This document shows positions 25,237-33,734 of a stretch of 64,000 nucleotides of DNA, in pieces; the stretch's first letter is position 1; every line of letters begins with the position of its first letter. Location: assembly GCA_964428335.1 (NCBI GenBank), contig CAYRXW010000006.1, positions 1 to 64,000 of the forward strand, in the 5' to 3' direction. A program made the position numbers and the translations under genes. This DNA is from GW2011-AR15 sp964428335 (GTDB lineage: Archaea; Nanobdellota; Nanobdellia; Woesearchaeales; GW2011-AR15). The notes beneath the pieces are model-generated. The model was not told where the DNA came from and did no database searches. It saw only the letters and a program-made list of their open reading frames with translations.

Positions 25237-25659
25237 ATGGCTACTGAAACAGTTACTTTTGTCATCATACCTGCCCTGATAATGGGCGGAATTATCGGAC
25301 TGATTGAACTATTCTTTGTACATGCTGATGAGATAGGCATGGGATGGTTCATGCATGGGCTTCATGCAATACCTGCAACTATGTTTTTTACTTTTGTCAG
25401 CATGAACATATCCTGGGTGCATTCTGTCATCCCTGCCCTAGCAAGCAATTTCTGGATTGACATGGGGATAAGGGCTGCTGTAGCTGTGCTTGCAATGTTC
25501 AAGATTCAGGCTGCTGCTGCAATTGCAGGAAGGGTTGGAGAAAGGATCCACCATACAATAATAATCGGCTGCCTTATATTTGCTTCACCTTACATCTGGC
25601 TGCTTGTAGGTCCATTGTTCAAACCGCTTTTAGGCACAGCAACAAAAACAAAGAGATAG
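25237..25659 (+). CDS. Unknown four-helix membrane protein
   Basis: A 140-residue protein with four hydrophobic segments: ALIMGGIIGLIELFFV, HAIPATMFFTFVSMNI, AVAVLAMFKIQAAAAIAG and TIIIGCLIFASPYIWLLVGPLF. Conserved-looking polar residues in or near the membrane (E at about 24, H28, D30, H40, H43) suggest a functional site, but I do not recognise the family. An ATATATATACC TATA box (25203-25215) is centred about 28 nt before the ATG. It converges on the RelA/SpoT gene with a 7-bp gap. Confidence 0.75.
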   Translation: MATETVTFVIIPALIMGGIIGLIELFFVHADEIGMGWFMHGLHAIPATMFFTFVSMNISWVHSVIPALASNFWIDMGIRAAVAVLAMFKIQAAAAIAGRVGERIHHTIIIGCLIFASPYIWLLVGPLFKPLLGTATKTKR

Positions 25660-25666
25660 ATTTAAT

Positions 25667-27562
25667 TTATTCTTCTTCTGTCACATGGTTCACATGCTTT
25701 ATTTTCTTTAATATATCCATTGCACTATTTAATTCCTTGTCATCTTTTGCCTTTATCCTTAATGAGATCAGGATGCTTTTCTTGTGCGGCTTTAGATTTA
25801 TTGAAAGGACATTTATGTGCTCTTTTATCAGTGTATTTAGTATCTGTTCTACCATTGCAAGCTTGTCTTCAACATATACATTTATTGACCTTATATTATG
25901 TGTAGGTATGTTCCAGCTCACCTTGATTTCCTTAGTCCTATCAAGGGAATATATGTTGGGGCAGTCCTTGCTATGTACTGTAATTGTGCCTTCCTTTGTC
26001 TTATATGCAACTATAGGCTTTTCAAATTCCGGCTTGCAGCACTTGCTTAATTTCAAAGGCGCTTTTTTCCCTTCGTGTGAGATGTATTTCACTAGATTTT
26101 TCTCACTTATTTCCTGTTTTATAGGCTTATCATCCATCTCAATACCTAAGGCTGCCCTTATCCTTTGCTTTGCCTTGCTTGTCACAACAAAAGAGAGCCA
26201 GTTCCTTGAGGGCTTTGAATTTGGTGAAGTCAGTATGTGTATCACATCCCCTGTCTTTAACTTATAATCAAGCGATACCAATGTTTTGTTCACTTTTGCC
26301 TTTGAGCAGTTATCACCTATCTTTGTATGTATCTCGTATGCAAAATCAAGAGGTGTCGAGCCTTCAGGAAGGATTATTGGGTCGCCTTTTGGTGTGAATA
26401 CAACTATCTCATGCTCAAACAAATCAACTTTCAGTGAATCCAAAAACTCATTTGGGTTCTTCCTCTTCAAATCCAAGACCTGCTCAAGCCAGGATATCCT
26501 CTTGTCAAACTGCTTGTCCCTCTCAGTCCCTTTATATCTCCAGTGCGCTGCAACACCATATTTTGCCTGGAAATTCATCTCTTCTGTCCTTATCTGGACC
26601 TCTGCTAGGACATCAAACGGCGTTGCCATATCAGTATGCAAGGACTGGTAGCCATTCAGTTTTGGGACTGCGATATAATCCTTGAACCTTCCAGGTATAG
26701 GCTTCCAGAACTGATGGAGCTCAGCCAGTATCCTATAGCAGTCAGGTATTGTCTTTACAACTATCCTTATTGCAATCAGGTCATACAGCTCGTCAAAGCT
26801 CTTCTTTTCCATGACCATTTTTTTATATATGCTATAAAAATATTTTGCCCTGCCTGATATATCAAGTATCTCTATCCCTGATTCCTTCAGCTTTTCCTTT
26901 AAGACTCCGATAATCATCGCAGCTTTTTCTTCCCTTATCTCCCTCTTCTCATTTATCTTCTTCTTCAGGTACTGGTAGATGTCCGGCTTTAAGTATCTCA
27001 ATGACAGGTCTTCAAGCTCCCCTTTTATCGTATAAAGCCCTAGCTTATGAGCTATTGGCGCATAGATATCCATAGTCTCCTGGGAGATCCTTTTCTGCTT
27101 GTCTTCCCTGACATATTTGAGTGTCCTCATGTTGTTCAGCCTGTCAGCCAGTTTGACAAGTATGACACGGACATCTTTTGTTGTTGCAAGAAGGATCTTT
27201 CTCCAGTTCTCTGCTGTGTAATCTTCAGGTGAATCAAATATGACCTTTGTTGTCTTGGTCTCGCCTTCAACAAGGGAGGCAATATCTTTTCCAAACTCTT
27301 TCTCAATCTCGCTTATAGGTTTTTCTGTCTCTTCCACAACATCATGAAGAAGGGCTGCGCATATTGTTTCAACATCCGGCCTGAGTTCCAGGATTATCTT
27401 TACGACATCTATAGGATGCTCGAAATAATCTATTCCAGACATCCTTTTCTGGCCGGCATGCGCATTTTTTGAATATTCGTATGCTTTCTCAATCAGTTTA
27501 AAATCTGCATTCTGATCGTATTTTTTTACTTCATCTATTATGTATTGAAGCGCTTCATCCAT
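25667..27562 (-). CDS. RelA/SpoT homologue (long RSH), putative bifunctional (p)ppGpp synthetase/hydrolase
   Basis: The 631-residue protein has the full long-RSH order. The HD hydrolase domain (about 25-190) has His49 in YFEHP, HD at 73-74 in LLHDVVEET and LADRLNNMRTL around Asp140. The synthetase domain (about 240-345) has Asp261 in LYDLIAIRI, PIPGRFKDYIAVPKLNGYQSLHT and Glu321 in EVQIRTEEM. TGS (about 385-445), a CCKP zinc-finger-like segment and a C-terminal ACT domain (about 560-631) follow. RFKD is the synthetase motif of bifunctional enzymes (RelA has ExDD). The hydrolase ED pair is EE here. It should make and destroy (p)ppGpp; long RSHs are rare in archaea. A TATA-like ATATATTAAAAGG lies 28 nt before the ATG. 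Confidence 0.96.
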   Translation of the reverse strand: MDEALQYIIDEVKKYDQNADFKLIEKAYEYSKNAHAGQKRMSGIDYFEHPIDVVKIILELRPDVETICAALLHDVVEETEKPISEIEKEFGKDIASLVEGETKTTKVIFDSPEDYTAENWRKILLATTKDVRVILVKLADRLNNMRTLKYVREDKQKRISQETMDIYAPIAHKLGLYTIKGELEDLSLRYLKPDIYQYLKKKINEKREIREEKAAMIIGVLKEKLKESGIEILDISGRAKYFYSIYKKMVMEKKSFDELYDLIAIRIVVKTIPDCYRILAELHQFWKPIPGRFKDYIAVPKLNGYQSLHTDMATPFDVLAEVQIRTEEMNFQAKYGVAAHWRYKGTERDKQFDKRISWLEQVLDLKRKNPNEFLDSLKVDLFEHEIVVFTPKGDPIILPEGSTPLDFAYEIHTKIGDNCSKAKVNKTLVSLDYKLKTGDVIHILTSPNSKPSRNWLSFVVTSKAKQRIRAALGIEMDDKPIKQEISEKNLVKYISHEGKKAPLKLSKCCKPEFEKPIVAYKTKEGTITVHSKDCPNIYSLDRTKEIKVSWNIPTHNIRSINVYVEDKLAMVEQILNTLIKEHINVLSINLKPHKKSILISLRIKAKDDKELNSAMDILKKIKHVNHVTEEE

Positions 27563-27665
27563 GATATATTCTCTGAAGTTACAAATATATTAAAAGGTTT
27601 TGATGGAAGACTAGATTTATTGCTCTATTAATGTGTTTTTGATATTTGCTAGTTTTTGGATGCAC

Positions 27666-27684
27666 TAAGCCTCCATTAGGCTTA
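27666..27684. promoter_or_regulatory. Dyad TAAGCCT-N5-AGGCTTA at the ABC transporter promoter
   Basis: A perfect 7-5-7 inverted repeat whose right arm overlaps the BRE/TATA region (GCTTAAATACA, 27680-27690) of the ABC operon. A third AGGCTTA half site follows at 27695-27701. Typical geometry for a repressor operator. Confidence 0.6.
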
Positions 27685-27710
27685 AATACATGATAGGCTT
27701 AGCTTTTTTT

Positions 27711-28391
27711 ATGATAATTAAGTTTCACAATATTTCAAAATCCTTCGGCGAAAAAAAAGTGCTCAGCAGCCTTAACCTTGAGATAGAGGAAGGAGAGATA
27801 TTCGGGATCCTTGGACCAAGCGGAAGCGGAAAGAGCACTTTGATACAAGTTTTACTTGGGACATTAAAACCTGACCATGGCAAGGTTTTTTTCATGGATG
27901 AAGATATCACAGGGCAGCCTGACAAGCTTAAGAAAATAATGGGGCTTACGACGCAGGAGAATGCATTTTATGAGAAACTTACTGTCCTTGAGAATATGCA
28001 GTATTATGCAAACCTCTATGGAGTGAAGCCTGACATCAGGAAGATTGCTTCATCTGTGAAGCTTGACAGCTCATTAAATACGCTGGCATCGAGAATTTCA
28101 GGCGGGATGAAAAGAAGGCTGGATTTTGCAATTTCGCTGCTCCATGACCCCAAGCTCCTAATACTTGATGAGCCAACAACAGGGCTTGACCCAAACCTTG
28201 TCATACAGTTCTGGGAGATAGTAAGAAGAATAAGGGATGAAGGAAAGACTGTGATTGTCATTTCACATATATTTGATGAGATAAAGGAAAACTGCAAGAG
28301 AGCAGGAATACTTTACAAGGGAGACATCCATACTTTCAAGATTGACAAGCATACAGACATGATGAAAAAATTCAGGGAAGTCGTAATATGA
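27711..28391 (+). CDS. ABC-2 type exporter, ATP-binding subunit
   Basis: The 226-residue ATPase has Walker A GPSGSGKST, Q-loop TTQENAFYEKLT, signature SGGMKRRLDFA, Walker B LLILDEPTTGLD and the switch histidine in VIVISHIFDEIK. It resembles the NatA/DrrA-type ATPases that drive ABC-2 exporters. I start at ATG 27711: the TTAAATA TATA element is centred 26 nt upstream, and the in-frame ATG at 27690 lies within the promoter. It overlaps the permease gene by 4 bp (ATGA). The dyad over the promoter points to inducible expression by a regulator not encoded next door. Confidence 0.95.
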   Translation: MIIKFHNISKSFGEKKVLSSLNLEIEEGEIFGILGPSGSGKSTLIQVLLGTLKPDHGKVFFMDEDITGQPDKLKKIMGLTTQENAFYEKLTVLENMQYYANLYGVKPDIRKIASSVKLDSSLNTLASRISGGMKRRLDFAISLLHDPKLLILDEPTTGLDPNLVIQFWEIVRRIRDEGKTVIVISHIFDEIKENCKRAGILYKGDIHTFKIDKHTDMMKKFREVVI

Positions 28392-30136
28392 GAATAATAA
28401 ATGAGATAACAAAGAATTTCAGGATAGTCTTTAGGAATATCAGCTCGCTTATGCTGCTTATTTTAGGGCCTCTCACCCTGATACTGCTTATAGGCTTTGC
28501 GTATTCCGGCGAAGGGATACACAGCATAAAGCTTGGGATAATTAGCAATGATTTTGCAAGGCTGGAACCTGCAATCGCAAATTTTTCCTCTTTTGCCGAT
28601 ATTGAAAGATTTAATAGAAGCGACGAATGCGTGCAGAAACTCATCTACCAGGAAATGCATGTCTGCCTTGAGTTCAGCACAAGCTTCACTGAAGATGATG
28701 ATTTTCCTACCGGAACCCTGATATTCTATTATGATAATTCAAGAAAAGCGCTTTCAGAAAAGCTTGTTGATGAGCTTTCTAAATTCTTCGGGCTGGAAGC
28801 TGAAAAAATAAGCATCGATACTGCACAGGGGATTTTTGAGAATATCCAGAACATGGTAGTCTACCTTCATGCCAGAAGCTCTGACATCGATAGCCTTGTA
28901 AAGGAATCTGCCGAGATAAGAATCAGCCTTCTTGAGAGAAGACAGAAGCTGATTGAGATAAGGGAGCAGTTCCTTCCTGTATATGATAACATGATCCTGC
29001 TCCAGGAAAAAATCAACAGCACAGATGAAAATATCTCTGTCTCATATGCTGAATTCAAGGAAAATGTCGATATGCTAAATGTGCAGCTTGATCTTCTTAA
29101 AACCAGCCTGGATGGGATTGAGTACCCTAATATCACACTTAACGCAAGTAACATTACCTATGCCAATTATACTGTCTCAAATTTCACCAACCTAAGCTTA
29201 AGTCTTGGAAATAGCATCCCGGATCTTAGCATGCTTATTGATTCCATCCAGTCAAACCTTTTATCTGTCACAAACCAGACAGATTCTGCTTATAATGATA
29301 TAAAAAGCCAGAAGTTTGAATTTGATAAAGCAGTAAGCCTTGTCTCCCTGATTAAGGATATGATTGATTCAGATATTGACACATCATATTTATATTCTGA
29401 AAAGATAAGGATAGGAAATGAAAAGATGCTTTTGGCTCAGGCTGAACTCAATAAGAGCATCACTGAACTTACAAAGCTTGATCCAGATAATGCAGAAAAA
29501 CTTGTCAAGCCTTTCCTTGAGAATTTTGAACCTGTAATTCCTGAACTTAAAAATATAAAAGTCGCTTTTCCCGGAATGCTTACAATCATCATAATCTTCA
29601 TAAGCCTTCTTTTTGGAAACATCCTGACTTTGAGCGAGATAAATTCAAAAGCTTTCCAGAGGAATCTGCTTGCACCTGTAAGCAAAAACATTTTTCTTCT
29701 CGGCCTTATAATCACAAACCTTGTGATTGTGCTTTTCCAGGTTGTCATCCTGCTTGTTGTTGCGCAGGTCTCATTCAAGATAGATGTATTATCCATGCTT
29801 CCTTATACATCACTAATAATTGTCATGCTGATTGTCCTTTTCACTTTCCTTGGAATGGTCTTTGCAATATTCATACGAAACGAGCAGACATCTATACTTA
29901 CCACAACTTTTTTTGCGCTTTCATTCTTCTTATTTAGCGATGCGATTACTCCTTTAGAGACAATGCCTAAGACTGCTGCACTTATCGCTTCTTTCAACCC
30001 GTTTGTCCTTGCGAGCGAGGCTTTCAGGAAGCTACTAATTTTTGGCATACCTTATATCGCAGAAGAGCTAGTAGTCCTTGGGATTTATCTTGCTGTTTTC
30101 TGCACAGTATTATTTTTCTCTTCTAAAAAGATGTAA
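28388..30136 (+). CDS. ABC-2 type exporter, permease subunit with large external domain
   Basis: The 582-residue protein has one membrane helix near the N-terminus (LMLLILGPLTLILLIGFAY), about 330 residues of external domain, and five to six helices in the C-terminal 190 residues. This is the ABC-2/YhgE-like layout. The external part contains a coiled coil (about 185-235, SLLERRQKLIEIREQ...) and Asn-x-Ser/Thr-rich stretches (NITLNASNITYANYTVSNFTNLS) that could be N-glycosylated. With the coupled ATPase it probably exports a drug, lipid or polymer (inferred). Confidence 0.9.
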   Translation: MRIINEITKNFRIVFRNISSLMLLILGPLTLILLIGFAYSGEGIHSIKLGIISNDFARLEPAIANFSSFADIERFNRSDECVQKLIYQEMHVCLEFSTSFTEDDDFPTGTLIFYYDNSRKALSEKLVDELSKFFGLEAEKISIDTAQGIFENIQNMVVYLHARSSDIDSLVKESAEIRISLLERRQKLIEIREQFLPVYDNMILLQEKINSTDENISVSYAEFKENVDMLNVQLDLLKTSLDGIEYPNITLNASNITYANYTVSNFTNLSLSLGNSIPDLSMLIDSIQSNLLSVTNQTDSAYNDIKSQKFEFDKAVSLVSLIKDMIDSDIDTSYLYSEKIRIGNEKMLLAQAELNKSITELTKLDPDNAEKLVKPFLENFEPVIPELKNIKVAFPGMLTIIIIFISLLFGNILTLSEINSKAFQRNLLAPVSKNIFLLGLIITNLVIVLFQVVILLVVAQVSFKIDVLSMLPYTSLIIVMLIVLFTFLGMVFAIFIRNEQTSILTTTFFALSFFLFSDAITPLETMPKTAALIASFNPFVLASEAFRKLLIFGIPYIAEELVVLGIYLAVFCTVLFFSSKKM

Positions 30137-30184
30137 ATTTTTAAAAGGTAACTTTAATAAACAGAATATTTAATTAATACACAA

Positions 30185-30664
30185 ATGAATATCAGGGAAA
30201 AGCTTGAAAATATTTTTATGGTCCTGAAGACCACTGATTCCCTGATTGTAGGCATATTATCTGCAGTTTTCATCTCTGCAATAATGTTTGGCTTTTCTTA
30301 TTTTGAGGAAACATATTATAACCTAGGCGCTTTTTATGCATACCTACAGACAATCAGCCAGGCAGTATTGGCGCTGCTTTTTGGAATCAATATTGCGCTT
30401 CTTTATTACAAACTTAAATTCATGTCACAGTTCAATGCAAAAGAGACCAATACAACTGTGCTTTCGGGCATTTTAGGTGTCATTGTCTCAGGCTGCCCTT
30501 CATGCGGGATAACTCTTGCCTCATATATAGGGCTTGCATCATTTTTTGCCTCGTTCCCATTGCTTGGGATGGAACTAAAGTTTTTAGGGATAGCAATCCT
30601 TCTGATTTCAATAAATTCACTTTCAAAGAACCTTACTTCCTGTGATTCAAAGATTAAAGAGTGA
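30185..30664 (+). CDS. Membrane protein with intramembrane CPSCG motif
   Basis: The 159-residue protein has about four membrane helices. Between helices three and four lies SGCPSCGITLASYIGLASFFASFP, whose CPSC is at a membrane boundary and could be redox-active or bind metal. Similar small archaeal membrane proteins with this motif exist but have no known role. It lies 48 bp after the ABC permease with a possible promoter of its own (TTTAATAAAC, about 30152-30161), so linkage to the exporter is possible but not certain. Its end overlaps the convergent amidotransferase gene by 11 bp. Confidence 0.75.
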   Translation: MNIREKLENIFMVLKTTDSLIVGILSAVFISAIMFGFSYFEETYYNLGAFYAYLQTISQAVLALLFGINIALLYYKLKFMSQFNAKETNTTVLSGILGVIVSGCPSCGITLASYIGLASFFASFPLLGMELKFLGIAILLISINSLSKNLTSCDSKIKE

Positions 30665-31175
30665 GGAATTTCTCGATTATTTCCCTGCTGCGGACTTCAG
30701 GATGGAACATGACACCATAGATCTCTTTTTCTTTATGCTTCACTGCCTGGATAGTGTTTCTTGATTTTGCAATCGCTATGAAGCCTTTTGGCAGCGTGAC
30801 TGAATTCTGGTGCAATGAATATGCTGCAAAATCTCCTGCAAATAATTTATTCTGCCTGATTGTTTTTATATCAATCAACCCTATTTCTGTTTTCTTTGAA
30901 AGCTTTGAGCCGTTGATCAGGCAAAGTATCTGCATCCCTGAACATATCCCAAGGACAGGTATTTCTATATTTTTCAGGAAGCTGAATTTTTTTAGGTTTT
31001 CAAGGTAATCATTATCGTTTAGTGCAGTGCCGCAGATTATCAGCCTGTCACTTTTTTTAATATCTAATTTTTCCTTGTAATGCACGATCTTGCATTTCCC
31101 TACTATCCTTGCAACTGGATTTACAAACTCTTCCTCGCTCAATTTCTCTCTGCATGTGCTCAATAGTATCATCAT
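30654..31175 (-). CDS. Class I glutamine amidotransferase
   Basis: The 173-residue protein has the nucleophile elbow VLGICSGMQIL with the catalytic cysteine, and the histidine-glutamate pair in GVMFHPEV. It is similar in size to the free-standing GATase subunit of archaeal GMP synthetase and to PuuD/GuaA-like domains. It would release ammonia from glutamine for a partner. Its start overlaps the end of the Dph6 gene by 4 bp, so the natural partner may be Dph6 rather than GMP synthetase (inference). The N-terminal region is slightly divergent and the substrate channel cannot be judged by eye. Confidence 0.85.
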   Translation of the reverse strand: MMILLSTCREKLSEEEFVNPVARIVGKCKIVHYKEKLDIKKSDRLIICGTALNDNDYLENLKKFSFLKNIEIPVLGICSGMQILCLINGSKLSKKTEIGLIDIKTIRQNKLFAGDFAAYSLHQNSVTLPKGFIAIAKSRNTIQAVKHKEKEIYGVMFHPEVRSREIIEKFLTL

Positions 31176-31840
31176 CTTGCTTCCTTTATCTGGTATATCC
31201 CACTGTTATTTCTGTAGATTTTTTCTGCACTGGAAACACTTAGTCTTTTTTTAAAAAAAGGCGCGTTTAAGACAAGGGATTCATATTCCCCTCCCTCACC
31301 TGCAGGGTTCACCTTGAATTTTTCCTTAAGTTTCTTTAATTCAGCTATAGCTGCTGAATCTATTTTCCTTCCAAGCCATCTTTCATCCAAAGGATATGCT
31401 GCAACTGCGGTTATGATTATCTCAAACCTGCTTTTCAAAAGCTCTTCTAAAAGCATGACCTGGTCTTTTTTCCATAACGGGTTGAAGCACCAAATGTTCA
31501 ATTCATGGCATATCTTCTGTATCCTTGTTGCCTGGTAGACTGATTCAATCGCTCCTGTAACAACTCCTTCAATCTTATATTCTATCATTGCTTTTTTTAT
31601 CGCTCTTTTGAGGTCTTTTAGCTCTGTTTCTTTTTTCCCTTCAGTCCCTGCCTCTACCAGTGGTATGCCGATTGCATCAGCCTGAAGCTTAGTCATGCTG
31701 ATGTTTGGAGTGTGGAACATATAGCTCTCAGGATTCTTTGATTTAAGTGAGATAAGGCATGAAACTTCATGGTAGCTCATTGCAAGATAGGTTGCATAAG
31801 TGGAATCTTTTCCGCCTGAGAAAAGGGATGCTAGTTTCAT
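31172..31840 (-). CDS. dph6: Diphthine--ammonia ligase (Dph6-type PP-loop ATPase)
   Basis: The 222-residue protein starts MKLASLFSGGKDSTYATYLA, the PP-loop ATP-pyrophosphatase motif, and contains the family-specific VVTGAIESVYQATRIQKICHELNIWCFNPLWKKDQ and NPAGEGGEYESLVLNAPFF. Dph6 uses ATP and ammonium to amidate diphthine on aEF2, the last step of diphthamide synthesis. Length matches the single-domain archaeal enzymes. A GTTTATAAATAAG TATA box (31860-31872) lies about 26 nt before the ATG. The amidotransferase gene follows with 4-bp overlap. Confidence 0.94.
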   Translation of the reverse strand: MKLASLFSGGKDSTYATYLAMSYHEVSCLISLKSKNPESYMFHTPNISMTKLQADAIGIPLVEAGTEGKKETELKDLKRAIKKAMIEYKIEGVVTGAIESVYQATRIQKICHELNIWCFNPLWKKDQVMLLEELLKSRFEIIITAVAAYPLDERWLGRKIDSAAIAELKKLKEKFKVNPAGEGGEYESLVLNAPFFKKRLSVSSAEKIYRNNSGIYQIKEAR

Positions 31841-31914
31841 GGTCAGTATAAGTTTATTTGGTTTATAAATAAGTTACGCTAATTTTTTAAATCTACTCAT
31901 CAACTTAGTTTCAT

Positions 31915-32274
31915 ATGCCAGTTCAAAATGATAATCATGGTTTACAGGCTAGCTTGGAAACTATGCCAACTAGCTTGGACGACTGGGTAAAATCTATCTA
32001 CCATGGGATTAAAGCGTCAGTCTTGCCAATCAGCGAATTTAGAGCAATGTTAAGTGCGTATGAACATAATTTTAATGAGAGAAATGTGTTTTACTTTCCT
32101 GAACTGGTTATTGCTGTTCCTTCGTTATTGGGTGTGTGGTATGCTGCAACAAATTATGATGATGGTAGTTTAAGCATGAGCGGTAATATTTCTAGAGTTG
32201 TGCTTACATCTATATTGCTTGCTAATTTAGCCTATGAAATGTATAATACCTATAGGCATGCTGGAAATAATTAA
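31915..32274 (+). CDS. Unknown small membrane-associated protein
   Basis: A 119-residue protein with a hydrophilic N-terminal half and two hydrophobic segments (FPELVIAVPSLLGVWYAA and ISRVVLTSILLANLAYEMY). No family is recognised. A TTTTTTAAATC TATA element (31882-31892) is centred about 27 nt before the ATG. It is transcribed divergently from Dph6 and converges on the gene at 32285 with a 10-bp gap. Confidence 0.62.
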   Translation: MPVQNDNHGLQASLETMPTSLDDWVKSIYHGIKASVLPISEFRAMLSAYEHNFNERNVFYFPELVIAVPSLLGVWYAATNYDDGSLSMSGNISRVVLTSILLANLAYEMYNTYRHAGNN

Positions 32275-32284
32275 TTTTGCGATT

Positions 32285-33187
32285 TTACTTATTCTGATAG
32301 TTAAACATTGCATGGATTATCTGATTGGCTGCCTTCTGAAGCTTGTATTCACTGATACCTTCACTATATTTAAGGAAAACTTGTTCATCTCCAAATGCCA
32401 TCTGTGAAAAATAGTTCAAAACCTGCTTTTCCCAGCCTTTCTTCCAGCCTTTTTTTCTTTCTTCCTTGCTTTTTAGCTTACCTTCATAGAAAAAGTAAGG
32501 AACCCTTCTTCTAAACTCAGGGTCGTTGTCCCATCTTTTGAGGAACATATCCATTATCCCGCCATTAAATATGTCTTTTTTTTCTGCAACCATCCTATCA
32601 AAATAGTGCTCTGAAAGCTCGACTGAAACATGCTCAAGCAGCGAATAGCCAAGCATTCGTGTTGTTATGCCTTCTGTCTGATAATAATTTTGTGAAAGTT
32701 CTGATGATACTTTCAAAAGATTTGTCAACCTTTCCCCTCTCTTTTCCCAGCCTTTGAACATAGATTCATATGCTCCTATGACTTGTTTTTCCTGATTCAT
32801 GATAGGCTGGGAACTTGAAAGTCTTTCATAAAACTCAACCTGCTGCTCCCATACAGATATTATCTCTGTTATATTACGGGTATTTAAATCTGGGAAATCA
32901 ACTGAAACGTGATTCATATTCCATTCCAGATTTTTTGTTTCCAAAACTTTTTTTCTTGCCTGCCCAACATATATTTTCCAGTTATCTCCACTAAATGATT
33001 GTCCATAAATGAATTCTAAGAATGCTTTTGTAACCTGGCCTAAATGCCTAAATTCGAGATATTCTGCAAAGACATGAAAATTCTTATCACGGCTTTCTTC
33101 AGGAACACCTAGCCAATTTATAATATTTTCAGCCAGATTAAATGCAAATTCAATCTCATGATTTTTGTCCTGGAATTTGAATATCAT
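32285..33187 (-). CDS. Unknown helical protein, 300 residues
   Basis: A soluble, aromatic-rich, mainly alpha-helical protein without cysteine clusters or membrane segments. A very basic stretch (KLKSKEERKKGWKKGWEKQ, about 245-263) could contact nucleic acid or an acidic partner. No family is recognised. A TTTAAAAAG element (33208-33217) centred about 26 nt before the ATG gives it its own leaderless promoter, so it is not translated as an operon with the gene at 33230. Confidence 0.68.
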   Translation of the reverse strand: MIFKFQDKNHEIEFAFNLAENIINWLGVPEESRDKNFHVFAEYLEFRHLGQVTKAFLEFIYGQSFSGDNWKIYVGQARKKVLETKNLEWNMNHVSVDFPDLNTRNITEIISVWEQQVEFYERLSSSQPIMNQEKQVIGAYESMFKGWEKRGERLTNLLKVSSELSQNYYQTEGITTRMLGYSLLEHVSVELSEHYFDRMVAEKKDIFNGGIMDMFLKRWDNDPEFRRRVPYFFYEGKLKSKEERKKGWKKGWEKQVLNYFSQMAFGDEQVFLKYSEGISEYKLQKAANQIIHAMFNYQNK

Positions 33188-33229
33188 GAGAAAAAGGAAT
33201 ATAAACTAATTTAAAAAGAAATCCTTGAA

Positions 33230-33688
33230 TTATATTACTAACTCAATTTGATTAGTTTTGTGATGTGAATTGTATATCTTCATGAAATAATTAAGTATAC
33301 CCTGAACATTCAGATGGTTTAACTTTTCGTAATCTGGAAACTTGTGATTGTTAAATAACACACCTACACCATAGTAGAATGCCATAACCTGTTTTTGGCT
33401 TATGCATGAAAAAAGGACCCTTATGTCCTGGTTGATATAATCAAGATGGGAGTTCATCACCCCACGATAAATCCTGAAAAGGTCATTCCTGGAATAAGTT
33501 TCTAATGAATCTATTCTTGCTGTAAGATCACTACCTATAGTTTCTGTCAATGCATTAGTTAGCCTTCCTGCAATCGATGCCCTGTCATCAGGCAGCTTTG
33601 AGGGAGTAAAACTTCCGCCTGCATATAAGTGATGGAGCAGATCATCCTTGTAAATTTCCAAATTATTGGTAAAAAGGCTTGGCTGCAT
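33230..33688 (-). CDS. Unknown helical protein, 152 residues
   Basis: A soluble, mainly helical protein with no motif I recognise. The start is ATG 33688, as an ATATAAAAAG TATA box (33710-33719) is centred 26 nt upstream; an in-frame TTG at 33697 is the only longer alternative. It lies between S8e and another unknown gene on the same strand, each with its own promoter. Confidence 0.66.
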   Translation of the reverse strand: MQPSLFTNNLEIYKDDLLHHLYAGGSFTPSKLPDDRASIAGRLTNALTETIGSDLTARIDSLETYSRNDLFRIYRGVMNSHLDYINQDIRVLFSCISQKQVMAFYYGVGVLFNNHKFPDYEKLNHLNVQGILNYFMKIYNSHHKTNQIELVI

Positions 33689-33734
33689 AAAAAACAAGAA
33701 TATGAATTAATATAAAAAGATTATAAAATAAAAC

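Noticed and set aside
25737..26267. Long plus-strand frame opposite the RelA/SpoT gene
   Set aside because: Shadow of the RelA/SpoT coding strand; no motif, promoter or ribosome binding site.
32285..33688. Two unknown genes as a toxin-antitoxin or defence pair
   Set aside because: Each has its own TATA-fixed start, sizes do not fit, and no nuclease or HTH motif is visible.
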